64,000 nucleotides of DNA from Pedobacter metabolipauper (GTDB lineage Bacteria > Bacteroidota > Bacteroidia > Sphingobacteriales > Sphingobacteriaceae), in the NCBI RefSeq assembly GCF_004362715.1, contig NZ_SNYC01000006.1, positions 1 through 64,000 of the forward strand, in the 5' to 3' direction. The notes beneath the pieces are model-generated. The model was not told the origin of the DNA, searched no databases, and was given only the letters and a program-made list of their open reading frames with translations. Of the stretch, positions 44,921-52,575 are shown piece by piece. Within the stretch, counting starts at the first letter, position 1. Every line of letters starts with the position of its first letter. Position numbers and translations under genes: made by a program.

Positions 44921-45505
44921 TTACCACTTCTTTGTTGAAATGGCTTCCGCTTTTTTTACAGGTAACTGTACAGGAATTGTATTCGCCATTGTTTCCTTAA
45001 ACTTAGCCGCTAAAATCCCGGTTTCTTTAGCTGTACTCTTTTGGTAAGACTGCCATTCTGATACATTCAGTTTACCCGGATCACTTTCAAGCGGTGTTCC
45101 AACAGTTGTTGAAGGCACAAAATTCCCATAGCGATCGCGCTGGTAAGGGATAAAGCTAAAATCTGTGAACCAGAATCTATATTTTTCCGGCTTTACTTCT
45201 ACATAAAAATTATACCGGACTTCTCCCGAGGGCCTGCTCATTACAAGTGCTGTTTTTTGGATGATCAGTTTAGCGGATGATTCAAATAAACTATCGCCAA
45301 CTACAGCCTCTGAACTAAAACGTTTACCTGCTTTTTTAAAATAAGCATCTGCTCTTGCAAATAAAGAATCTTTGGGCAATCCTTTACAATCAACCACTTC
45401 ATAATAGATCAGCTTTCCACGTTCATCCACAGCTAAAGGCTTATCTTGTGCATTGCAAACGGAAGCGCCAATCAACAGCAAGCTGCATAGTATCCATATT
45501 TTCAT
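44921..45505 (-). CDS. DUF4468 domain exported protein
   Basis: The 194-residue protein has a signal peptide (residues 1-19, ending CNAQ) and a DUF4468 (TBP-like fold) core at about 28-130 (YYEVVDCKGLPKDSLFARADAYF, then YNFYVEVKPEKYRFWFTDFSF). No lipobox or membrane anchor follows, so it is periplasmic or secreted. DUF4468 is common in Bacteroidota and its function is unknown. It lies 65 bases downstream of nothing co-directional: the porin gene ends further upstream on this strand with its own terminator facing away. The 3' end abuts the YkuK gene stop. Confidence 0.78.
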   Translation of the reverse strand: MKIWILCSLLLIGASVCNAQDKPLAVDERGKLIYYEVVDCKGLPKDSLFARADAYFKKAGKRFSSEAVVGDSLFESSAKLIIQKTALVMSRPSGEVRYNFYVEVKPEKYRFWFTDFSFIPYQRDRYGNFVPSTTVGTPLESDPGKLNVSEWQSYQKSTAKETGILAAKFKETMANTIPVQLPVKKAEAISTKKW

Positions 45506-45523
45506 AAGGCAATATAATTAAAA

Positions 45524-45551
45524 AAGCCACCGGATGTATATCCGATGGCTT
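45524..45551 (-). terminator. Terminator after the porin gene
   Basis: On the minus strand the arms aagccatcggat and atccggtggctt (45551-45540 and 45535-45524, one mismatch) enclose a 4-base loop and are followed by a run of Ts. It lies 20 bases past the porin stop and before the DUF4468 gene. Confidence 0.82.
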
Positions 45552-45570
45552 GAGATTATGGTAATTGAGA

Positions 45571-46617
45571 CTAAAATGCGTAAACTAATGCCAATGAGAA
45601 CTGAGAGGCAGATTTAGACGGGGTTAAATTACTTTTAGCAAACATTTCTGATGAACCATTGTCAAATCTTACTTCAGGAATAAAGGTTAAACCTCCTGCT
45701 TTAAAATTTCCGGACAAGGTAACTGCCGTTACCGACTCATCATCTGCACCGCCAGTGCCTTTCATGTTGAAATACTCACCTCTAAGACCAAGGCCAAAAC
45801 CTGGAGTGAATGAATTCTGAAGATATAACGCTGCACCGCTGTAGGCACCTGCACCATCATTGTCAATAGAATAATCAGCTGCATTTAGACCTATTTTAAA
45901 GTTCTCCGTCACCTGGTAAGAAGTAGTTAAATCCAATACCGTTCCGGTACCCGGATCAAACTCTTTTTTTCCAGACAATACATTTAAATAAGCAGTCCAG
46001 CCTTCAACCGGGCTTAGCATCAATTGCGCGCCAATATGTGAAACACCATTGTTATCGCTGTAAACATTCCAGTCGTTAAACAAACCAACCATTAAGCTGG
46101 CTTTGCTTGAAAAAGCATAGGTTCCTTTAATACCCGCATTCTGGAAAGGTCCGTAGCTAAACAGATAAGAAGTAGAATAGTTGTAATTTCCTGTTGGGGC
46201 AATTACTTCATATCCAATAAATGTACCCATATAACCTGCGGTCATTGAAAATTTATCTGTGAATGCATAAGAAGCATATAGGTTTTGAATATGAAAACTA
46301 TTATACCCGTCACCTTCTATATAGCCTCCATCCGAATTGGGAATGGACTGATACTGCCCTCTCGGGCCAAAAGACAACTCACCAACAAAAGAAGCTTTTC
46401 CGGTTGTTTTCTTTAACACAAGATCAATCATACCTAATGAAACAGAGTTGTGATCACTACCAAAGTAGGTTGGTATATTGGAACGTTTCTCAAAATCATA
46501 TTTGTAGTAGGTATCTACTGAACCAGAGATCTGCAACGGTGCATCAGCAGTTTCCTGCGCATAACCCGCAGACCCGATTGCCAGGGATGCTAAGGTTAAT
46601 AAGGATTTTAATTTCAT
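45571..46617 (-). CDS. Outer membrane beta-barrel porin next to amtB
   Basis: The 348-residue protein has a signal peptide (ending GYAQ, residue 20) and an all-beta sequence with alternating hydrophobic/aromatic residues. It ends in a typical outer-membrane terminal strand (FSLALVYAF). Motifs such as ISGSVDTYYKYDFEKRSN and GQYQSIPNSDGGYIEGDGYN match the porins of the OmpL-like beta-barrel group in Bacteroidota. Position just downstream of amtB (41 bases) and in the same direction suggests it lets ammonium or related solutes across the outer membrane (inference). The 5' leader is CAAAC-rich. A terminator ends the unit. Confidence 0.82.
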   Translation of the reverse strand: MKLKSLLTLASLAIGSAGYAQETADAPLQISGSVDTYYKYDFEKRSNIPTYFGSDHNSVSLGMIDLVLKKTTGKASFVGELSFGPRGQYQSIPNSDGGYIEGDGYNSFHIQNLYASYAFTDKFSMTAGYMGTFIGYEVIAPTGNYNYSTSYLFSYGPFQNAGIKGTYAFSSKASLMVGLFNDWNVYSDNNGVSHIGAQLMLSPVEGWTAYLNVLSGKKEFDPGTGTVLDLTTSYQVTENFKIGLNAADYSIDNDGAGAYSGAALYLQNSFTPGFGLGLRGEYFNMKGTGGADDESVTAVTLSGNFKAGGLTFIPEVRFDNGSSEMFAKSNLTPSKSASQFSLALVYAF

Positions 46618-46658
46618 AATTAGTTTGGTTTGAGGTTGATATTTAGATGGTTTATTTT

Positions 46659-48038
46659 TTAAGAAGGCGTATTTTCCATTTCCTGTCCCGTTGAAGCAAC
46701 GATCAGTGTTCCCTGGAAGTATTTTTCGTTGTGCTGACTGGCATCCAGTCCTTCTTCTTCTTCTTCAGAGGTAACGCGGATTGGTTGAACCAGGTTAATG
46801 AATTTGAAGATGATGAATGATACAACAAAACTAAATACGACAACGATGACAACGCCTTTTAACTGCGTGATGAAGAAATCCGGATTTCCGTAGAACAAGC
46901 CATCAACACCTGCACCATTTACTGTTTTAGTAGCAAAGACACCGGTTAATAACATACCTACGATACCTCCAACACCATGACATGGAAAAACGTCTAAGGT
47001 ATCATCAAGGCTTGTTTTTTGTTTCCATGCAACGGCCATATTGGAAATAACGGCAGCAAGTGCACCGATAAAGATACTTGAAGGAATACTTACGAAACCA
47101 GCGCCTGGTGTGATTGCTACCAATCCAACTACGGCACCAATACAGAATCCTAAAACCGAAGGCTTCTTACCTTTTGCCACATCAAAGAACATCCAGGATA
47201 AACCTGCCGCTCCGGCTGCTGTATTTGTTGTCAGGAAAGCCGATACGGCTAAGCTGTTTGCACCCAATGCAGACCCGGCGTTGAAGCCAAACCATCCAAA
47301 CCAAAGTAAGCCTGTACCGATCAGTACGTAAGGAATGTTGGCAGGAGGTACTTCCTGATGGTCGGCATGGCTTTTTCTTCTTTTTAAAACCAATGCACCG
47401 GCTAAAGCAGCCATACCTGCAGAAATGTGTACTACCGTACCACCCGCAAAGTCAAGCACACCCATTTTAAACAGGATGCCATCCGGATGCCATGTCCAGT
47501 GTGCCAATGGAGAGTAAACCAATAAAGAGAACAATACAATAAATAAGATGTATGAGGTAAAACGGATACGTTCTGCAACAGCACCCACTACTAAACCCGG
47601 GGTAATGATGGCGAACATCAGTTGGAAAACTGCAAATAATGAAAGTGGAATAGTTGCAGCCAGGCTCCATGACGGACTGGAGTTTACACCCTGAAAGAAG
47701 AAGAACGTCTTAGGATTTCCAATGAACCCACCAATCGTATCTCCAAAAGCAAGACTGAAACTTACTACAACCCAAAGCACCGTAATTACACCTGCAGCAA
47801 CCACACTTTTGATCATGGTTGATAATACGTTCTTACGATGAACCATTCCACCATAGAAAAATGCAAGTCCTGGTGTCATTAAAAATACAAGAGCAGCCGC
47901 AATTAATACAAATGCGATATCGGGTCCACTGTATTTTCCTTCGTCAAAATTAGGTGCCAAAGGAATAAATAGAGCTAGAACTGCAACTATTACTAAAATT
48001 GCAAATGGTCCCCACTGTTTAAATAGAATTTTTGCCAT
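46659..48038 (-). CDS. amtB: Ammonium transporter AmtB
   Basis: This 459-residue polytopic inner-membrane channel moves ammonia/ammonium. It shows the family features: AHWTWHPDGILFKMGVLDFAGG, then VVHISAG with the first pore His, and FPCHGVGGIVG with the second pore His. There are about 11-12 transmembrane segments. The C-terminal tail is acidic (TSEEEEEGLD) and long, which could be the docking site for a PII protein. No glnB/glnK gene is in the window, although AmtB and PII are usually adjacent. The leader is rich in CAAAC repeats. It forms an operon with the porin. Confidence 0.95.
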   Translation of the reverse strand: MAKILFKQWGPFAILVIVAVLALFIPLAPNFDEGKYSGPDIAFVLIAAALVFLMTPGLAFFYGGMVHRKNVLSTMIKSVVAAGVITVLWVVVSFSLAFGDTIGGFIGNPKTFFFFQGVNSSPSWSLAATIPLSLFAVFQLMFAIITPGLVVGAVAERIRFTSYILFIVLFSLLVYSPLAHWTWHPDGILFKMGVLDFAGGTVVHISAGMAALAGALVLKRRKSHADHQEVPPANIPYVLIGTGLLWFGWFGFNAGSALGANSLAVSAFLTTNTAAGAAGLSWMFFDVAKGKKPSVLGFCIGAVVGLVAITPGAGFVSIPSSIFIGALAAVISNMAVAWKQKTSLDDTLDVFPCHGVGGIVGMLLTGVFATKTVNGAGVDGLFYGNPDFFITQLKGVVIVVVFSFVVSFIIFKFINLVQPIRVTSEEEEEGLDASQHNEKYFQGTLIVASTGQEMENTPS

Positions 48039-48399
48039 ACGTTGTTAGATTTTACTTGTGATTATTTAAAATTTGTTTGTTTGTTTTCCTAAATCTAATA
48101 AATATTATCATGCTATTCTAATTTTTTCAAAACAATTTCACGAAATCGTTGTATAATTTCTCAATAAAATCATTAAAATCATAGAAAACTGGTAATTTTA
48201 GGTTATGTTTTTTATATAATTACAATATTTACACCCAAAACACCCCCTATTTTTAATAAATAAATAAAAATTACACAAAATCGATCAAGAAACAAGAATA
48301 TAACAAGCCATCCATCGTCTGATTACTATCCGAACAGGAAACGATATTTATTTGCTTTTTGAGAGATACCAGATAAAAACCTTTGTATCTTTGATCTTT
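48039..48399. other. Control region between amtB and the SRPBCC gene
   Basis: No gene is seen in 361 bases of strongly A/T-rich DNA. It must contain the amtB promoter (minus strand) and the SRPBCC promoter (48358-48393, separate entry). A 12-bp inverted repeat ATTTC-AC-GAAAT (48135-48146) may be an operator. The amtB side has the repeat TTTGTTTGTTTG, read as CAAACAAACAAA in the amtB leader. Confidence 0.5.
48358..48393 (+). promoter_or_regulatory. Promoter of the SRPBCC gene
   Basis: TATCTTTG (48386-48393) fully matches TAnnTTTG; TTTG (48358-48361) lies 24 bases upstream, a long spacer. The ATG at 48400 is 6 bases past the element, so the transcript would be leaderless or nearly so. It is the same arrangement, with the same octamer, as at bamD. 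Confidence 0.5.
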
Positions 48400-48876
48400 A
48401 TGAGATCTTACCACCTTTCATTTAAGCAGCAATTGCCCATTTCTGTAACGGAGGCCTGGGATTTCTTCTCTTCTCCAATGAACCTGGCCAGGATTACCCC
48501 TAAAGAAATGGCCTTTACCGTAACTTCTGATCCGGCATTGCTGGAAACGATGTATGCCGGAATGATCATTACTTATAAGGTATCCCCATTATTGGGGATT
48601 AAGATAAACTGGATGACAGAAATTACCCAGGTTGAAGAAGAACAATATTTTATAGACGAACAAAGATTTGGCCCTTATAAGTTCTGGCACCACCAGCATC
48701 ATTTTAAAGCGATAGCAGGAGGCACCGAAATGAGCGACATTCTTACGTATGGTTTACCTATGGGGATATTGGGAAATATAGCGAACAGCGTATTTGTAGC
48801 CAATAAGCTTCAGCAGATCTTTAATTTCAGAAAACAAAAGGTAGTTGAATTATTCGGCGATTACCCGGTACGCTGA
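48400..48876 (+). CDS. SRPBCC family (START-like) protein
   Basis: The 158-residue protein starts at ATG 48400; the upstream in-frame TTG (48352) lies upstream of the promoter. It begins with the SRPBCC strand LSFKQQLPISVTEAWDFFSSP and NLARITP. Later segments (MIITYKVSPLLGIKINWMTEIT, FIDEQRFGPYKFWHHQHHF, DILTYGLPMGILGNI) are typical of the stand-alone START-like fold related to CoxG/YndB-type 'cell division inhibitor-like' SRPBCC proteins. It should bind a hydrophobic ligand; none can be named. Its last 27 bases overlap the 3' end of the convergent radical SAM gene. Confidence 0.82.
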   Translation: MRSYHLSFKQQLPISVTEAWDFFSSPMNLARITPKEMAFTVTSDPALLETMYAGMIITYKVSPLLGIKINWMTEITQVEEEQYFIDEQRFGPYKFWHHQHHFKAIAGGTEMSDILTYGLPMGILGNIANSVFVANKLQQIFNFRKQKVVELFGDYPVR

Positions 48877-49806
48877 GCCCTGCACAACTCCCCTGCGTTC
48901 AATTTCTTTATCGATATAGGTTTGGATCGCAGATTTGTTCAGTCCCCAGTTTGGTGCGATCAGCAAATCCCAATCGGAGATCCCAAATAAACGCTGGATC
49001 ACGATATCTGGTCTTAACAATGGAATTAGTTTACACAATAGATCGGTATACTCTTCCAGTGAGAATAACTTGAAAGGTTCTTTTTTGAATTTAACACCCA
49101 TGATCGAACCTTCAACGATATGAAGATGATGGAACTTCACAAATTTTATTTGAGGGAACCGGTTGATCTCATGGATATAACCGAGCATCATCTCTTCGGT
49201 TTCCCAGGGAAATCCAAAGATGGTATGCACACAAAGGTCCAGTTTGGAATGCTCCAGTAATTTAACGGCCTCCACAAATTCTCCGTGACTGCAACCCCTG
49301 TTGATCTGGTTTAAGGTTTCATCATAGATTGACTCCATTCCCATCTCTAAATCGACATCAAAACGATCTGCATAGCTTTCAAGCAAAGCGATCTTTTCAG
49401 CATCAATACAATCGGGGCGGGTTCCTACAGAGAACCCAACTACATCTTCCGGATTTATAGACAATGCTTCATCATACATCATTTTCAAATAATGCACAGG
49501 TGCGTAGGTATTGGTATTGGGCTGAAAATAAACGATGAACTTATCTGCTTTATAAAACCCTTTACCCCTTTCCATACCCTGTTCCAGCTGCTCTCTTATT
49601 GTAGGAAGTTTCCTGGAAAGCTCTGGCGTAAATGAATCTACATTACAATAGGTACAACCACCATAGCCTTTACTGCCATCACGGTTAGGGCAGGTAAAAC
49701 CACCATCCACAATTACTTTAAACACCCGCTGTCCTTTATATTTTTCTTTAAGGTGTGTGCCGTAATTATTATATCCCTTGATGCCTAAGTCTAATAGAGT
49801 TCCCAA
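48850..49806 (-). CDS. TIGR01212 family radical SAM protein (YhcC-like)
   Basis: The 318-residue radical SAM protein has the family-specific cluster motif CPNRDGSKGYGGCTYC (Cys39, Cys51, Cys54) instead of the plain CxxxCxxC. It also has GFSVGTRPDCI, LEMGMES, HTIFGFPWETEEMM and KFHHLHIVEGS, all typical of the TIGR01212/YhcC family. The substrate is not established to my knowledge. It overlaps the SRPBCC gene tail to tail by 27 bases, so transcription of either could affect the other. No partner gene suggests a pathway. Confidence 0.88.
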   Translation of the reverse strand: MGTLLDLGIKGYNNYGTHLKEKYKGQRVFKVIVDGGFTCPNRDGSKGYGGCTYCNVDSFTPELSRKLPTIREQLEQGMERGKGFYKADKFIVYFQPNTNTYAPVHYLKMMYDEALSINPEDVVGFSVGTRPDCIDAEKIALLESYADRFDVDLEMGMESIYDETLNQINRGCSHGEFVEAVKLLEHSKLDLCVHTIFGFPWETEEMMLGYIHEINRFPQIKFVKFHHLHIVEGSIMGVKFKKEPFKLFSLEEYTDLLCKLIPLLRPDIVIQRLFGISDWDLLIAPNWGLNKSAIQTYIDKEIERRGVVQGSAYRVIAE

Positions 49807-50044
49807 TTGTTTTTTCTTGCAAAAATACAGCTTTTATTAACAATCGAAGTGCGCGGAGACAGAATTTAGTTCAATAAGTCAGGCACATATCTCAAAGAAC
49901 CCCTTTTAAGCTGTTGTTAAAGCCGATTAAAAAACCATTATTAAGCACAGATCTTTAAAACGGCAAAACATCAATTGCTTTCTTTTGTTACTATTGTATA
50001 GCTTTATTGCTATCTTCAATTCCGATAATCAACAGCAACAATAA

Positions 50045-50992
50045 ATGACAGATAAACCCTCTTTTTGGCAACGAATTGGCGTTCAGGATTGGTTTTTAAC
50101 CAACAATGAAACTGCATCATCTGCTAAATCACAATCACTTACCCCAAATATTGTATTTAAGTACATCACCGATAAGTTTCAGGAGTCTATTTCAGAATTG
50201 TCATTTGCAGAGCGCATTGTATTCTATCACGAATACATCATTTGCCTGAATGCGGATGACTACCGTGAGTTTATGGACAATAAAAAAGGGATACTGGGTC
50301 TTATTGCCCAGGAATCGGTAAAGAATTTTTACGAAGTATTGAATAAAAAAGTTGCTGAAGGCAAGAAAGCTGAGCCTTCCAGTAATAAGTGGGTTTTCCG
50401 GTTTGTATCTCATCCGGATTATAAACCTGGCGACAAAGGTTTTATCGGGAAGCTGCTGCCGGACAGTCACCAGAAGGAAGAAAACTTAAGGGTTACCTTT
50501 ATTCCGAGACAAACGGGACTTGCGCAAACATTTGACATCAACAATGACGTTCTTAAGGATTTTATCTTTTACAGTGAAGGCTATTATGAGATCCCTTATG
50601 TAAACACATTAAAAGCAGACACCGGACCTGCGCGTGCGGAAAATAGTTTATTGGCGCGGTTTGAGACCACAATACCTGATAAAGCCTATTCCGGGCAGAA
50701 AGTTGAGTTCTTAATGAAAACTGAAGAGATCATCGTTTCCGGAAATGAAGACACCAGGAATGAGCCTCATATTTTCAAGATCCCTTCGGAGTGGGTAAAT
50801 ACGCCTCATCTAAAGATCAGGTACAACAATGCTTCGGATAAATTTTACCTCGCTTCTTTCGGAGAAAAGACAATTGTAAATGAAAACCTGATTGAAAGAA
50901 GCGATCTCAATGCCCCGCAGTGGACCGAGCTTCCCATCAATTCCCGGATCATACTGAACGGGATCATCGGTGTTAACATTTTTAAATCTTAA
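50045..50992 (+). CDS. FhaA-like protein with degenerate FHA domain
   Basis: This 315-residue cytoplasmic protein lacks signal and membrane segments. Residues 56-122 follow the pattern of the DUF3662/FhaA N-terminal domain: a strand then an acidic turn (HEYIICLNADDYREF), a helix (GLIAQESVKNFYEVLNKK) and a strand (WVFRFV). Residues 218-315 look like an FHA beta-sandwich: EEIIVSG, PHLKIRY, ASDKFYLASFGEKTIVNE, SRIILNGIIGVNIF. The Gly-Arg and Ser..His residues that bind phosphothreonine are missing. It is the first gene of the kinase/RodA-PBP operon. It may be a scaffold rather than a phospho-reader. Assignment is by eye; no profile search was done. Confidence 0.65.
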   Translation: MTDKPSFWQRIGVQDWFLTNNETASSAKSQSLTPNIVFKYITDKFQESISELSFAERIVFYHEYIICLNADDYREFMDNKKGILGLIAQESVKNFYEVLNKKVAEGKKAEPSSNKWVFRFVSHPDYKPGDKGFIGKLLPDSHQKEENLRVTFIPRQTGLAQTFDINNDVLKDFIFYSEGYYEIPYVNTLKADTGPARAENSLLARFETTIPDKAYSGQKVEFLMKTEEIIVSGNEDTRNEPHIFKIPSEWVNTPHLKIRYNNASDKFYLASFGEKTIVNENLIERSDLNAPQWTELPINSRIILNGIIGVNIFKS

Positions 50993-50995
50993 ATT

Positions 50996-51085
50996 ATGTC
51001 ACAAGCCTTGTCTGCAGCGTTATTCATATTCTGTGTGCTCTTATTAATTGCACATTTCAGGGACATCAAAAAATCGGCAAAATAG
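50996..51085 (+). CDS. 29-residue single-pass membrane peptide
   Basis: The frame is ATG 50996 to TAG 51083-51085. It begins 3 bases after the FhaA-like stop and ends 1 base before the PP2C ATG, so it exactly fills the gap between them. The product starts MSQALSAALF, continues with a hydrophobic stretch (LFIFCVLLLIA) and ends HFRDIKKSAK. By the positive-inside rule the C-terminus should face the cytoplasm. It matches no family that I know. The perfect fit in the operon and the coherent topology argue that it is real. A role as a subunit of, or anchor for, the kinase/RodA-PBP complex is a guess. Confidence 0.68.
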   Translation: MSQALSAALFIFCVLLLIAHFRDIKKSAK

Positions 51086-51086
51086 A

Positions 51087-52574
51087 ATGAGCAAAAATTA
51101 CTTTGGAATAACCGATACCGGAAAAGTAAGAAGCAATAATGAAGATACTTTTATTGCTCAGAAAACTACAGGCAGCCCATTGATCGTTGCTTGTGTAATT
51201 GATGGTGTTGGTGGCTATTCTGGTGGCGAAATTGCCGCAGAGATCGCCAGACATTCTATCCTGTTAAACTTAAGTGATCCTGATCCTGATCTTAGCGGCT
51301 TAATGAAAAAAGCCATTATAGATGCGAATGAGAAGATCATGACCGAGAAACAGCAAACTAAAGAATATGAAGGCATGGCTTGCGTACTTACGCTTGCCCT
51401 GGTAGACCTTCAAAAAAACCTGCTTCATTATGCCCATGTTGGCGATACCCGGCTGTATCTGTTAAGGGACAATTCCCTGGTAAAACTATCCAAAGACCAA
51501 TCGTTTGTGGGTTTTATGGAAGATACCGGGCGGCTCACTGAAGATCAGGCCATGCGTCATCCCAAAAGAAATGAGATCAACAAAGCGCTTGGCTTTGGTG
51601 CAGACCTGGTGGCGCAGGATGATTATATTGAAATTGGACAATCTCCCTTTCTGCCTGGCGACGTTATCCTGCTTTGCAGCGATGGCCTGTCTGACATGGT
51701 GAACAAGAAAGAGATTACCGAAATATTGATCAGCGAGTCTGATCTTCCTGAAAAAGGGAAGCTGTTGATTGATGCTGCCAATAAAAATGGTGGTGCGGAT
51801 AACATTACCGTTGTTCTGGTTAAAAATGACAACCGATCTGCCCTCCATGAAATTACAAGACCTGAACCTGTGATTAGTGTAGTTATTCCGGAATCCACCC
51901 CCGAAACCGTTTTGGAAGATAAATCTGGTCAGCCTGATGAACACGACAAGCCCAATAAGCCTGAACCAGAATTTAAGACATCTGTTCAGGAACGGCTGAT
52001 GCCCGCAAGAAAGCCGAACATTGCCGTTCCCATCCTTTCTATATTATGCCTGATCTTTATTGCTACATCGGTATACTTATTTTGGTTTAACACCAACGGT
52101 ACTTCAGCGAATTTAAAGCCTCAACACATCAGCCCTGCTAAAGACCGCAGAAATACCCAGGAAATAAAGCTCCAGGATACGCTCAACAAGCTATCGGGAA
52201 ACACGCTGATCTTAACGGACTCCTTATTTAAGTCTCCCATTCTCCTTAGTGAATCTTTACTATTCAATAAAGATACGTTGTATATTAAAGCTGAAAAGAA
52301 CATGGTGATCCGTGCGGACTCTTCATTTAAGGGAACTGCCATTGTGGTTAAGCCAATTGCCAGGCACGTCCAACTTAGAAATTTAACTTTTGAAAATTTC
52401 AAAACTGCTATTTCCCTTGACAATAACGCGCTGGTGTTAAAAGACGTAAAGTTTAACAACTGCTTTAACGCGGTACAAAGTAATTATATCCTTTCGCCGA
52501 ATGTATTTATCAATGGGAAGATCTCCCGGATCAATTTCACAACAGATTCTATAAAACCCGCAGCCATTGACTAG
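51087..52574 (+). CDS. Membrane PP2C Ser/Thr phosphatase with beta-helix-like exterior
   Basis: The 495-residue protein starts at ATG 51087, one base after the small peptide gene. The N-terminal PP2C domain (1-248) has all metal-binding motifs: NNEDT (17-21), VIDGVGGYSGG (Asp39), HVGDTR (Asp120), CSDGLSDM (Asp199) and GGADNITVV (Asp238). An acidic/Pro-rich linker and a transmembrane helix (311-334) follow. The outer part (350-495) shows regularly spaced strands (GNTLILTDSLF, DTLYIKAEKNMVI, HVQLRNLTFENF, ALVLKDVKFNNC), like a small parallel beta-helix. It should reverse phosphorylation by the downstream kinases, as PstP does in actinobacteria. The stop is 1 base before the next ATG. Confidence 0.9.
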   Translation: MSKNYFGITDTGKVRSNNEDTFIAQKTTGSPLIVACVIDGVGGYSGGEIAAEIARHSILLNLSDPDPDLSGLMKKAIIDANEKIMTEKQQTKEYEGMACVLTLALVDLQKNLLHYAHVGDTRLYLLRDNSLVKLSKDQSFVGFMEDTGRLTEDQAMRHPKRNEINKALGFGADLVAQDDYIEIGQSPFLPGDVILLCSDGLSDMVNKKEITEILISESDLPEKGKLLIDAANKNGGADNITVVLVKNDNRSALHEITRPEPVISVVIPESTPETVLEDKSGQPDEHDKPNKPEPEFKTSVQERLMPARKPNIAVPILSILCLIFIATSVYLFWFNTNGTSANLKPQHISPAKDRRNTQEIKLQDTLNKLSGNTLILTDSLFKSPILLSESLLFNKDTLYIKAEKNMVIRADSSFKGTAIVVKPIARHVQLRNLTFENFKTAISLDNNALVLKDVKFNNCFNAVQSNYILSPNVFINGKISRINFTTDSIKPAAID

Positions 52575-52575
52575 T

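Noticed and set aside
48352..48399. Extended SRPBCC start at TTG 48352
   Set aside because: It lies upstream of the TATCTTTG box, and the conserved domain begins right after ATG 48400.
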